Shown here: piece after piece, positions 1-8,040 of the stretch | Position numbering within the stretch: position 1 is the first letter of the stretch | Layout of the letters: each line of letters begins with the position of its first letter | Source of the DNA: Terriglobia bacterium | Lineage (GTDB): Bacteria > Acidobacteriota > Terriglobia > Terriglobales > Acidobacteriaceae | NCBI GenBank assembly: GCA_021325035.1 | Contig: JAJPHW010000168.1 | Span: 1-38,350 of the forward strand | Reading direction: 5' to 3' | DNA: 38,350 nucleotides | Notes under the pieces: generated by a model | Told to the model about the DNA's origin: nothing | The model's database searches: none | The model's input: only the letters and a program-made list of their open reading frames with translations | Position numbers and translations under genes: made by a program

Positions 1-13
1 AAAAATGAATGGA

Positions 14-30
14 GCCCAAACGTTTTGGGC
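14..30 (-). terminator. Probable intrinsic terminator of pyrG
   Basis: A perfect 7-bp inverted repeat (GCCCAAA and TTTGGGC, 3-nt loop) lies about 24 nt beyond the pyrG stop codon. Read on the minus strand it is followed within a few bases by a T-rich run (ATTCATTTTT). Hairpin plus T-tract at this place fits Rho-independent termination of pyrG. Confidence 0.6.
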
Positions 31-53
31 CCCTAAAGAACGAAGTTTCCCGA

Positions 54-1745
<1,692 letters not shown>

Positions 1746-1763
1746 TCAAATTGTTTTGGAAAG

Positions 1764-1794
1764 TTGTGCAGGCTGGGGTGCACAATCAATTATG
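1764..1794 (-). promoter_or_regulatory. pyrG leader inverted repeat and candidate extended -10
   Basis: On the minus strand, TGGCATAAT (bases 1797-1789) resembles an extended -10 element upstream of pyrG; no good -35 is visible. Just downstream, where the 5' end of the transcript should lie, is a perfect 7-bp inverted repeat: TTGTGCA at 1764-1770 and TGCACAA at 1779-1785, with an 8-nt spacer. It could be an operator or a leader hairpin. The promoter call is tentative; the inverted repeat is directly visible. Confidence 0.4.
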
Positions 1795-1843
1795 CCAGAA
1801 AAAGTTTAGGACGAAAAGAAAAACCAGAAAATGGAGCCACAGT

Positions 1844-2242
1844 TCAACGCAGCCAATTCTCACGTCGCAGATCGCCGACCCTGGCAAATTCTTTTTCGTT
1901 GTCCGTGATGATTGTGTGTCCCAGTGCCAACGCCTGCGAGGCAATGAGCATGTCATTGCCGCCGATTGGTTTGCCTGCACGTTCAAGCCCGGCACGAAGC
2001 AATCCGTAAGCTACATCTGCCGGTGCCTCGAACGGCAGAACTTCCAACGCTCCCAGTATCGCTTCAAGCTGCGCAGACAGCCGTGGCGAGTTTTTCATCG
2101 CAGCCCCGTAACGCAGTTCGGACGCGACTATGATGCTGGTACACACTTGTCCCTCGCCAACCTTGCGAATATGCTCTGCCACTTTTCCTTGTGGGTTGCG
2201 GACCAGATCAGACACGATGTTGGTATCTAAAAGATAGCGCAT
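1844..2242 (-). CDS. vapC: PIN-domain ribonuclease toxin, VapC family
   Basis: Predicted endoribonuclease toxin of a type II VapBC module. VapC toxins cleave specific RNAs, often initiator tRNA or rRNA, when freed from their antitoxin. The 132-residue protein is a complete PIN domain: N-terminal YLLDTNIVSDL with Asp6, then Glu42, Asp97 in GGNDMLIA and Asp114 in ITDNEKEF, the four acidic positions that bind Mg2+. It starts 3 nt after the stop codon of the antitoxin gene (TGA then CGC then ATG), the usual tight coupling with antitoxin first. The RNA target cannot be read from sequence. All catalytic residues are present, so the toxin is probably active. Confidence 0.95.
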   Translation of the reverse strand: MRYLLDTNIVSDLVRNPQGKVAEHIRKVGEGQVCTSIIVASELRYGAAMKNSPRLSAQLEAILGALEVLPFEAPADVAYGLLRAGLERAGKPIGGNDMLIASQALALGHTIITDNEKEFARVGDLRRENWLR

Positions 2243-2245
2243 GCG

Positions 2246-2521
2246 TCAGAGATTCACCGGATCCGGCGAGACGTCATGGATGGATGGGAAGTCTTCGTCC
2301 AGCTTCCCCAGGGTCGCCAGTACAGCCATGAGGGACTTCGGGGGAGCGGGCTCGATAATAAGCCGGGTGCCGTCCTTTCGCATGACGGCGTCTTCACCGG
2401 GAAATTCGAACTCACGCGGTATCCGGACCGCCTGGTTTCGGCCGTTGCGAAACACTTTGACGTGACGTTCCAAGTTTACGGTGGCCTTCTTTGGTAGATG
2501 CTTTGGCATATGCCTTAGCAT
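2246..2521 (-). CDS. vapB: VapB antitoxin, AbrB/SpoVT-fold
   Basis: Labile antitoxin that neutralises the adjacent VapC and should autoregulate the pair. The 91-residue protein has the swapped-hairpin AbrB/MazE-type DNA-binding signature (VKVFRNGRNQAVRIPREFEF, about residues 21-40). It has an acidic C-terminal tail of the kind that wraps around the toxin. The start is uncertain: ATG at 2521 gives 91 residues and has a GAGG element 12 nt upstream; an in-frame ATG at 2509 would give 87 residues beginning MPKHLPKK. Both start codons sit inside the perfect palindrome at 2505-2526, the likely operator. Confidence 0.92.
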   Translation of the reverse strand: MLRHMPKHLPKKATVNLERHVKVFRNGRNQAVRIPREFEFPGEDAVMRKDGTRLIIEPAPPKSLMAVLATLGKLDEDFPSIHDVSPDPVNL

Positions 2522-2526
2522 ATGCC
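2505..2526. promoter_or_regulatory. Perfect palindrome over the vapB start, candidate VapBC operator
   Basis: Two perfectly complementary 9-bp arms, GGCATATGC (2505-2513) and GCATATGCC (2518-2526), are separated by 4 bp. The site covers both possible vapB start codons. VapB and VapBC complexes bind palindromes near their own promoter, so an autoregulatory operator is the natural reading. In RNA the same palindrome could fold over the start codon and limit vapB translation. Confidence 0.55.
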
Positions 2527-2592
2527 AATACGGCCTCGGTGTCTACAACATTCGTACGTGTTTACCACGAGGTCTTTTTGGCCCCCGCTCAA

Positions 2593-3039
2593 CTATTTGC
2601 TCACCAAGATGGGCCGGTCTATCTGTGTCTTCAGCACGATCGTCGCCTCGGTCTGTTCAACACCCGGAATTTGACGTAACTGTTCCGTCAACATCAATAA
2701 GTCTTCGGTTTTGCCGACGCGCACTTTTAGCATCATGGCCAACTGCCCAGCAACAGAGTGACATTCTTCAATACAAGAAATTGCCAACAATCCATCGAGC
2801 AATTCAGAACAGGGCCGCGTCGCACGCACACCCACAAAGGCCGTCACGCCTAAACCGACGGCGGACGCATCGAGATCAATCGTCCATTTACGGATGACTC
2901 TTTCCTTCTCCAGCCTACGCAGCCGCTCGTGCACAGACGAAGGCGCAAGCTTTACCAAATGCGCCAGGTCTTCTAGGCGACGGGAGGCGTTTTCCTGCAA
3001 GGCATCAATGAGGGCGAAATCTTTTTTGTCCAAGTCCAT
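2593..3039 (-). CDS. Lrp/AsnC family transcriptional regulator
   Basis: A 148-residue one-domain-pair regulator of the feast/famine family. Residues about 1-60 form the winged helix-turn-helix (DLDKKDFALIDALQENASRR, then LVKLAPSSVHERLRRLEKE). The remainder is the RAM effector-binding and oligomerisation domain, with the typical ending in which VEQTEATIVLKT forms the last strand. Such proteins bind amino acids or small metabolites and wrap DNA as octamers. It is divergent from an isochorismatase-family gene, and the 117-bp gap contains three inverted repeats. The obvious inference is autoregulation plus control of the neighbour. The effector is unknown. Confidence 0.95.
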   Translation of the reverse strand: MDLDKKDFALIDALQENASRRLEDLAHLVKLAPSSVHERLRRLEKERVIRKWTIDLDASAVGLGVTAFVGVRATRPCSELLDGLLAISCIEECHSVAGQLAMMLKVRVGKTEDLLMLTEQLRQIPGVEQTEATIVLKTQIDRPILVSK

Positions 3040-3062
3040 ATTGGGTCTATTTTAAGCCACGT

Positions 3063-3081
3063 TTCCGAATATATTTCGGAA
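3063..3081. promoter_or_regulatory. Inverted repeat 1 in the Lrp/hydrolase intergenic region
   Basis: Perfect 7-bp arms TTCCGAA (3063-3069) and TTCGGAA (3075-3081) around an AT-only 5-bp centre. Size, symmetry and AT-rich core resemble sites bound by Lrp/AsnC dimers. It lies 24 bp from the start of the regulator gene, the best candidate operator for autoregulation. Confidence 0.55.
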
Positions 3082-3086
3082 TTATC

Positions 3087-3107
3087 AAATAATTATAATA
3101 ATTATTT
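3087..3107. promoter_or_regulatory. Inverted repeat 2 in the Lrp/hydrolase intergenic region
   Basis: Perfect 9-bp arms AAATAATTA (3087-3095) and TAATTATTT (3099-3107) with a 3-bp spacer, composed only of A and T. It follows inverted repeat 1 with its centre 25 bp away. A smaller third repeat, ATATG and CATAT at 3112-3123, follows again. Tandem sites at short spacing suit a multimeric Lrp-like protein, though AT-only palindromes can arise by chance. Confidence 0.45.
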
Positions 3108-3156
3108 CAGCATATGTGCATATCACCATAATCTAATTCGACAAGGAGGTTCCATC

Positions 3157-3717
3157 ATGCAAGCTCTTATTGTCGTTGATGCCCAAAACGAATTTTCCGC
3201 CAAAGGAAAGCGCCCGGTTCCCAATCACGCCGAAGCCCTTAAGCAAATCCAAATGCACGTCGAGCAAGCCCGCCGGGAAAAACGCCCTATCGCCTGGATT
3301 CGCCATCACAACCGCCCCAACGAATCGTCCGCGTTCATGCCGGGCACTTGGGGAGCAGAGCTTTCCCCGGGACTCGGCGAAGCCACGGGTTTCGGCCCGG
3401 AAAAATCGTTTACCAAAGACGTATTTGGGGCGTTCACCGGAACTTCGATTGAAGAATGGCTGCGTTCTCTGGGCGTTAGCAGCCTATTGATCGCGGGCTT
3501 CTATGCGCACATGTGCGTTTCAACCTCTTCCCGCGAGGCGCTGATGCGCGGCTTCGATGTCGCGATTGATCCGCTTGCGGTCGGATCCTGCGATCTGGAG
3601 GATGAAATATTGGGCCGCCAATCCGCCGACGAAGTCCGCCGTTCTGCTTTGCTCCACCTGAAGCAGATGGGCGTGACGATTTTGCGGGAAAAAACCGCAG
3701 AGAAGAGCATCGCTTAA
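3157..3717 (+). CDS. Isochorismatase-family cysteine hydrolase
   Basis: A 186-residue alpha/beta hydrolase of the isochorismatase/nicotinamidase superfamily, which cleaves amide or vinyl-ether bonds through a Cys-Lys-Asp triad. Asp8 is in LIVVDAQNEF, a lysine is at 83 or 87 in GPEKSFTKDVF, and Cys120 is in GFYAHMCVSTSSREA. The ATG has an excellent ribosome binding site (AAGGAGGT, 6 nt spacing). It is divergently transcribed from the Lrp-type regulator and likely controlled by it. Pairing with an amino-acid-sensing regulator suggests an amidase-like role in nitrogen or amino-acid catabolism, but the substrate cannot be assigned; nicotinamidase is not supported by any specific motif. Confidence 0.93.
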   Translation: MQALIVVDAQNEFSAKGKRPVPNHAEALKQIQMHVEQARREKRPIAWIRHHNRPNESSAFMPGTWGAELSPGLGEATGFGPEKSFTKDVFGAFTGTSIEEWLRSLGVSSLLIAGFYAHMCVSTSSREALMRGFDVAIDPLAVGSCDLEDEILGRQSADEVRRSALLHLKQMGVTILREKTAEKSIA

Positions 3718-4045
3718 CGCGCGGCATACTTCGATAGCAGGCATTTTTCCCGCCTGAAGTTTGAAATGCCTTGTTTTCATGTACTTACAATGATGTACCA
3801 ATGTGTAAATTTTGAGCCCTTAACTTGTTGATTTTGTTTGACTTATATTCGCGAGTTAAATCGAGTTAATAAGCGATTAGAGAAGGCGGAAGTGAGCAGG
3901 AGGGAAAATTCCCTGCCTTGCGCTCGATTTTTGCATCCTGGCGGCTCCTGAACGCAGTGCGAGGCATTCCTGAAAGTCATTCAACCGACGAATCCGAGAA
4001 GACACATCAGAGAATAAATTGCTCAATGCCAATTTAAGGAAATTT
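3718..4045. other. Intergenic stretch without a gene
   Basis: About 330 bases between the hydrolase and the tRNA, AT-richer than its surroundings in the first half. Reading frames here are short and show no ribosome binding site or protein-like composition. A short inverted repeat (AGGGAA and TTCCCT, near 3901-3916) is the only structure seen. No T-tract terminator for the hydrolase or the tRNA could be recognised. Confidence 0.5.
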
Positions 4046-4121
4046 TGGTGGACCTGGTCGGGATCGAACCGACGACCTCTTCCATGCCATGGAAGCGCGC
4101 TCCCAGCTGCGCCACAGGCCC
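4046..4121 (-). tRNA. tRNA-Ala, anticodon GGC
   Basis: The minus strand folds into a complete cloverleaf. The acceptor stem is GGGCCTG with CAGGTCC, including the G3:U70 wobble pair that is the alanine identity element. The anticodon stem CTTCC/GGAAG carries the loop ATGGCAT, so the anticodon is GGC (plus-strand bases 4086-4088), reading GCC and GCU alanine codons. The T arm is GTCGG, TTCGATC, CCGAC. The discriminator is A73 and the 3' CCA is encoded in the DNA (4046-4048). Mature length is 76 nt. It stands alone. Confidence 0.98.
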
Positions 4122-4289
4122 ACATTTGAAGGGAGCCGAACCAGTGAACGATTCGGCCTCATCAATTCTCGCCTACATAGCTTTCTGAGTCAAACTTCTG
4201 CGTCAAACATGTTGAGATGGAAGCCCTTCCGCGTCTCAGAAAGTTTGCCAAAGCGGGGAAAATCAGTATTCTTAAATGGAATCTAACCG

Positions 4290-5003
4290 ATGAAGCGAAA
4301 AAGCACACTCGGCTGTTTATCAGCGGCGGTTCTTACGTTTGCGGCCGCGCTCCATGGTCAGTCACCGGCGCCACAGTCTGCCGAGCCTGTCGCTTATGCT
4401 TCGGTCAACCAGCTCAATCAGTTATTGGAACAGTTGCAGAAATTCTCCGACTCGTCACAGGCTGATTTGAGCAAGCTACGCATTGAACACTGGAAAACGG
4501 ACTCGAACACGCGCAAGCAAACCCAAGGCAATGTGGATTCGCTCACGCGCAATCTGCACGACGCGTTGCCTGAAATGATTTCCACTTTGCGCAGCTCGCC
4601 GGAAAATTTGGGAGCAACCTTCAAGCTCTATCGGAATCTGGATGCGCTCTACGACGTCTTTGGTTCGGTGGCGGAGTCCGCGGGAGCCTTCGGCTCAAAA
4701 GATGAATTCCAATCTCTCGACAATGATCTGAATGTGCTCGAACAATCGCGCCGCGCCTTCGCGGACCGCATGGCAGATTTGGCTTCCACAAAAGAAAACG
4801 AGATTGCGAATCTAAGAACGAAGCTGCAACAAGCGCAAGCGGTGACTCCCGCAACTCCAGTGAAAAAGACCGTTGTGGATGACGCGGCCCCTGCCAAAAA
4901 ACCTGCCACCAGCAAGACAGCCAAGAAGAAAACCGTGCCCAAACCGCCGGCTTCTGATGCGGCCAATTCCACGGCAACCCCTGCATCCAATCCGAACCAA
5001 TAA
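4290..5003 (+). CDS. Secreted protein of unknown function with Lys/Pro/Ala-rich tail
   Basis: I do not recognise a family. The 237-residue product begins with a signal peptide (MKRKS, then a hydrophobic stretch ending ALHGQS, cleavage near residue 24). The middle, about residues 35-175, is predicted helical, with heptad-like segments such as VNQLNQLLEQLQKF and NEIANLRTKLQQAQ. The last 60 residues are a low-complexity tail of Lys, Ala, Pro and Thr, rich in KK and KP pairs, probably disordered and basic. No ribosome binding site is obvious before the ATG. A periplasmic structural or envelope-associated role is plausible but unsupported. It precedes the ECF sigma operon by 174 nt in the same orientation. 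Confidence 0.8.
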   Translation: MKRKSTLGCLSAAVLTFAAALHGQSPAPQSAEPVAYASVNQLNQLLEQLQKFSDSSQADLSKLRIEHWKTDSNTRKQTQGNVDSLTRNLHDALPEMISTLRSSPENLGATFKLYRNLDALYDVFGSVAESAGAFGSKDEFQSLDNDLNVLEQSRRAFADRMADLASTKENEIANLRTKLQQAQAVTPATPVKKTVVDDAAPAKKPATSKTAKKKTVPKPPASDAANSTATPASNPNQ

Positions 5004-5047
5004 ATCGCGCAATCGTAAGTAATTGATAAATAAACAGTTGCATACAT

Positions 5048-5076
5048 GGAACTCTTGCATGGTTCCCGGGGTCTAT
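5048..5076 (+). promoter_or_regulatory. Candidate ECF-type promoter for the sigma/anti-sigma operon
   Basis: GGAACT at 5048-5053 and TCTAT at 5072-5076, 18 nt apart, resemble the GGAAC and TCTA elements recognised by RpoE-like ECF sigma factors, which commonly drive their own genes. It would give a leader of roughly 90-100 nt before the GTG start. The match is by eye. Confidence 0.35.
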
Positions 5077-5177
5077 ATCAACGTAGGTTCGTTTCGTTAT
5101 CACTTGCGTGACCGCAGCGGGCATTACTTTTAAGGTTTCGCAAAGAGCAGCGCGAATCTATAATCGGAGGTAGTCCG

Positions 5178-5927
5178 GTGACCGTAATGGCGGGAACAAC
5201 CAGTTTGGGCGACCTCGCAAATGCAATTGCAGTTCGGTCAGAGGAATCTGCCATTGTGGCGGAATTGCAAGCGGGATCCGAAGAAGCCTACGCCTGGCTC
5301 ATTAAAGAATTCCACCAACCCATCTACAGTCTTGTGTATCGGATTTTGTCCGACCCGTCAGATGCCGCCGATACCACGCAGGAAGTTTTTCTAAAGGTCT
5401 TTCGCGGCGTGCGTCACTTTCACGGCAAATCCAGCCTGAAGACATGGATCTACCGCATCGCACTGCATGAGGCATCGAACCGGCGCCGCTGGTGGTTCCG
5501 TCACAAGGCCAAAGAAACTCCGATTGATCCCACGCAGGAAAATGCCACCGATGAATCCGGCTATGCGCTTCCGCTGAAAGAATTGATGGATGGCGGCGAA
5601 TCGCCATTCGAAAATTTTGCGCATGAAGAAGTGCGCGCGCGGGTGGAGCAGGAGTTGAGGCAAATTCCGGAACCCTATCGCACGACTGTGATTTTGCGCG
5701 ACATCGAAGAAATGTCGTATGAGCAGGTCGCGGAAATTACAGAAGTATCGCTGGGCACGGTGAAGTCGAGGCTCACGCGCGGAAGAGAAGCTTTACGTCA
5801 GCGGCTTGTAGAGTATGTCCGGCAGGCAGGCCCTGAGCTGGGATTGAAGTCTCCACTTGAACGCAAATCGAAACGGGCTGCGGCCACGGGCTTTGCCGCA
5901 AAACCGGGGATTGAGGTGGCGTCATGA
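5178..5927 (+). CDS. RNA polymerase ECF sigma factor, RpoE-like
   Basis: A 249-residue extracytoplasmic-function sigma factor. Region 2 spans about residues 45-105, with the -10 recognition helix DAADTTQEVFLKVFRGVRHF and the core-binding SSLKTWIYRIALHEASNRRR. Region 4 spans about 160-212 (IPEPYRTTVILRDIEEMSYE, VAEITEVSLGTVKSRLTRGR), the -35-binding helix-turn-helix. A charged linker and a 30-residue basic tail make it slightly longer than a minimal ECF factor. GTG at 5178 is chosen because CGGAGG lies 8 nt upstream; the next ATG (5187) would be 17 nt away. Its stop overlaps the start of the anti-sigma gene (ATGA), so the pair is translationally coupled. Confidence 0.96.
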   Translation: MTVMAGTTSLGDLANAIAVRSEESAIVAELQAGSEEAYAWLIKEFHQPIYSLVYRILSDPSDAADTTQEVFLKVFRGVRHFHGKSSLKTWIYRIALHEASNRRRWWFRHKAKETPIDPTQENATDESGYALPLKELMDGGESPFENFAHEEVRARVEQELRQIPEPYRTTVILRDIEEMSYEQVAEITEVSLGTVKSRLTRGREALRQRLVEYVRQAGPELGLKSPLERKSKRAAATGFAAKPGIEVAS

Positions 5928-6586
5928 AGTGTACTCAGGCCCAATCTTTGTTTTCGCCCTATCTTGACGGAATGCTTACGGGCAAGGAAATGCTCGGGCT
6001 GACCAAGCATTTACGGGAATGCGAATCATGCGATCAGTCATATGTGAGTTTAAAGCGGACGCAGCAGTTGTTGACCAAAGTGGGGCCACGCAAAGTTCCG
6101 GCTGATCTGGAATTGAAGTTGCGTCTTGCCGTTTCGCGGGAAGCAGCACAGCAGAATCTTCGCTTGCATGCATTGCGAATTCAATTGCGTCACGCCATGC
6201 AAGCGTTCATGGTTCCCGCCAGCGCAGGTTTGGCTGCGACGGTCGTACTTTTTGGCGTGCTCATGGCCTTCCTGACTCCGCCCTTGCAGGCAAACAATAG
6301 CGATGTTCCGTTGGTGATCCAGACCGCGCCGCAGTTTCAGCAATCTGCGTTCGGTACGCCGGTAAACAGCATTAAGGAAGACTCACTGGTGATTGAGGCC
6401 TATGTAGATTCGAACGGGCGAGTGGAGGATTACCGCATTCTTTCGAATCCGGATCAACATGAAGATCTGCCGGTGCCGATTAAGAACATGCTGATCTTCA
6501 CGACGTTCCGCCCGGCGACTTTGATGGGGCATCCCACCTCTGGGCGGGCCGTGATGTCTTTTTCAAAAATCAACGTAAAAGGGTAG
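5924..6586 (+). CDS. Membrane anti-sigma factor with zinc-finger domain and TonB-like C-terminus
   Basis: Predicted to hold the upstream ECF sigma factor inactive at the inner membrane and release it on an envelope signal. The 220-residue protein begins with a zinc-binding anti-sigma (ZAS) motif: Cys3, then His29-x3-Cys33-x2-Cys36 in KHLRECESCDQ. One transmembrane helix lies at about residues 91-113 (PASAGLAATVVLFGVLMAFL). The periplasmic part ends in a segment resembling a TonB C-terminal domain: VIEAYVDSNGRVEDYRILS, then FTTFRPATLMGHPTSGRAVM. In TonB such a fold contacts outer-membrane receptors; here it may be the sensing end. The overlap with the sigma gene is 4 nt. Confidence 0.88.
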   Translation: MKCTQAQSLFSPYLDGMLTGKEMLGLTKHLRECESCDQSYVSLKRTQQLLTKVGPRKVPADLELKLRLAVSREAAQQNLRLHALRIQLRHAMQAFMVPASAGLAATVVLFGVLMAFLTPPLQANNSDVPLVIQTAPQFQQSAFGTPVNSIKEDSLVIEAYVDSNGRVEDYRILSNPDQHEDLPVPIKNMLIFTTFRPATLMGHPTSGRAVMSFSKINVKG

Positions 6587-6632
6587 GTTGATTCCTTCGC
6601 GTCGAATGATCCCATGCAGGCTGAAAGACGGC

Positions 6633-6663
6633 TTGCATGAGCGTCTTGGCCATCGCGTATAAT
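6633..6663 (+). promoter_or_regulatory. Candidate promoter for the DyP peroxidase gene
   Basis: A perfect -10 consensus TATAAT at 6658-6663 is preceded by TTGCAT at 6633-6638 with a rather long 19-nt spacer. It would start a transcript near 6670 and leave about 60 nt of leader containing the 14-bp direct repeat. Confidence 0.4.
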
Positions 6664-6675
6664 TTTTCCTCTTTT

Positions 6676-6702
6676 GATTCGCAATTACTGATTCGCAGTT
6701 AC
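6676..6702. repeat. Direct repeat of period 14 in the DyP leader
   Basis: GATTCGCAATTAC at 6676-6688 is repeated as GATTCGCAGTTAC at 6690-6702, 12 of 13 bases identical. Tandem half-sites just downstream of a candidate promoter could bind a repressor, but a chance local duplication is equally possible. Confidence 0.5.
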
Positions 6703-6730
6703 AAATATTTCAGGGAAATGTGACGCTATC

Positions 6731-7687
6731 ATGATCCCATTAGGCGCAGAAGAGACAATCCCCGCTCCTCAACCTGTTCTTGCGCCGCTCACCAGTGCAG
6801 CGATATTCCTTGTGATGTCCATCAAGCCGGGGCGCGAGAGCTATGCCACCGTGCGCTCGCTCTGTGCCGATCTTCCGGGAATTTTCCGGGCCGTTGATTT
6901 TCGCCGCATCGAAGGAGGCCTCTCGTGCGTCGCGGCATTCGGATCGGAGGCATGGGACCCACTCTTCGGCAAACCCCGGCCCGCCGAACTGCACCCATTT
7001 CGCGAGATCAAGGCAGGAGAACGGCACGCCGTCTCGACTCCTGCTGACTTGTTGTTTCATTTACGCGCCAAACGAATGGATTTGTGCTTCGAGTTGGTCA
7101 CCCAAATCATGCAGCGGATTGGCGGGGCCGTCTCCGCCGTGGACGAGACCCACGGCTTCCGCTACTTCGACGATCGCGACCTTCTTGGATTCGTGGATGG
7201 AACAGAAAATCCGCGGGGCGCAGCGGCGTTGAATGCCGCGCTGGTCGCCGGAGAAGACCCTGCGTTTGCGGGTGGAAGCTACGTGATTATTCAGAAGTAT
7301 TTGCACGATATGGCCCGGTGGAACGCCCTCTCTACGGAAGAGCAAGAGCGGATCGTGGGGCGCCAAAAGCTAACCGATATCGAATTGAGCGATGAGGTGA
7401 AACCATCTTCCGCGCACAATGCCCTGACCACGATTGTGGAGGATGGCAAAGAGGTCAAGATTCTCCGTGACAACATGCCCTTTGGGAAACCCGGTCAAGG
7501 CGAGTTCGGGACCTATTTTATTGGGTACAGCCGAACGCCAAAAACAACCGAACAGATGCTTCAGAATATGTTTATCGGAAAACCACCGGGCAACTATGAC
7601 CGGCTCCTGGACTTTAGCCGCGCCGTGACAGGAAGTTTGTTTTTTGCGCCGTCGGCAACGTTTCTGGAGAACTTGGAGGATGAGTAA
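6731..7687 (+). CDS. Dye-decolourising (DyP-type) heme peroxidase
   Basis: A heme peroxidase that oxidises organic substrates or porphyrins with H2O2. The 318-residue protein carries the family signature LLGFVDGTENPRG with catalytic Asp156, a likely proximal heme ligand His229 in PSSAHNAL, the distal Arg246 in KILRDNMPFG, and the C-terminal GTYFIGYSRTP strand. Length and order fit the bacterial class B (YfeX/DypB-like) group. No signal peptide or twin-arginine motif is present, so it should be cytoplasmic. There is no encapsulin gene beside it and no C-terminal cargo-type extension. The ATG at 6731 has only a weak ribosome binding site. Confidence 0.95.
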   Translation: MIPLGAEETIPAPQPVLAPLTSAAIFLVMSIKPGRESYATVRSLCADLPGIFRAVDFRRIEGGLSCVAAFGSEAWDPLFGKPRPAELHPFREIKAGERHAVSTPADLLFHLRAKRMDLCFELVTQIMQRIGGAVSAVDETHGFRYFDDRDLLGFVDGTENPRGAAALNAALVAGEDPAFAGGSYVIIQKYLHDMARWNALSTEEQERIVGRQKLTDIELSDEVKPSSAHNALTTIVEDGKEVKILRDNMPFGKPGQGEFGTYFIGYSRTPKTTEQMLQNMFIGKPPGNYDRLLDFSRAVTGSLFFAPSATFLENLEDE

Positions 7688-7709
7688 CGTAGCAGTAAGA
7701 GCGGTGTGG

Positions 7710-7789
7710 TTTGTACTTCACACTCGAATGCGGAGATGATTTCTGATTCTAGATCGCCGGAGACGTTTGTTGGCGAATTCAGTGGTTCC
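7710..7789. repeat. Direct repeat A, copy 1
   Basis: An 80-bp sequence that recurs at 7949-8027 with most bases identical, including a 28-bp exact core starting at CTGATTCTAGATC. A 1-bp length difference separates the copies. It lies directly after the DyP stop codon. Read in one frame both copies begin VCTSHSNA, but no gene-length frame continues from it. Confidence 0.9.
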
Positions 7790-7846
7790 CACTCTTGCGC
7801 AACGAACGCGCAAGAATGGGCCACCCATCCATTTGATGTGATGCAC

Positions 7847-7878
7847 GCAAAACCGGCGGCTTGTGTGGGCCACCCGTC
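7847..7878. repeat. Direct repeat B, copy 1
   Basis: A 32-bp sequence beginning GCAAAACCGGCGG that recurs at 9108-9139 with 30 of 32 bases identical. The two copies flank the TPR gene at 8041-8820 in the same orientation. Confidence 0.9.
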
Positions 7879-7948
7879 ATTCAGGCCGTATTTGGCTTGA
7901 GTGGGGAGTAAGAAAGCTAGATTCAACGAATGCTAGCGGTTTGTGCAG

Positions 7949-8027
7949 TTTGTACTTCACACTCGAATGCGGCGATTATTCTGATTCTAGATCGCCGGAG
8001 ACGTTTGTCGGAAAATTCAGTGCTTCC
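7949..8027. repeat. Direct repeat A, copy 2
   Basis: Second copy of repeat A, 239 bp downstream of the first and in the same orientation. It ends 13 bp before the most likely start of the TPR gene, so it may supply that gene's promoter or leader. Confidence 0.9.
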
Positions 8028-8040
8028 TAAGAATTCTAGT

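Larger units (their letters stand above)
7688..8040. other. Repeat-rich intergenic stretch upstream of the TPR gene
   Basis: About 350 bases without a supportable gene. It holds both copies of repeat A, one copy of repeat B, and two GGGCCACCC-type blocks near 7819 and 7868. Its short reading frames are not protein-like. An ORF extending the TPR gene upstream to 7930 would translate repeat A copy 2 and is rejected. Confidence 0.6.

Noticed and set aside
3520-3801. Minus-strand frames over the end of the isochorismatase-family gene
   Set aside because: Antisense to a gene with complete catalytic motifs and strong ribosome binding site.
4621-5124. Minus-strand frames of 132-167 residues opposite the Lys/Pro/Ala-rich secreted protein
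   Set aside because: The plus-strand frame has a clear signal peptide and amphipathic helices; the antisense frames arise from its low-complexity codons.
7710-8027. Possible CRISPR-like repeat-spacer structure
   Set aside because: Only two 80-bp copies separated by 159 bp, with differences and no cas genes; this is a simple duplication.
7930-8040. Upstream extension of the TPR gene to 7930
   Set aside because: It would translate the second copy of the direct repeat A, which is non-coding in its first copy; the TPR helices begin after ATG 8041.
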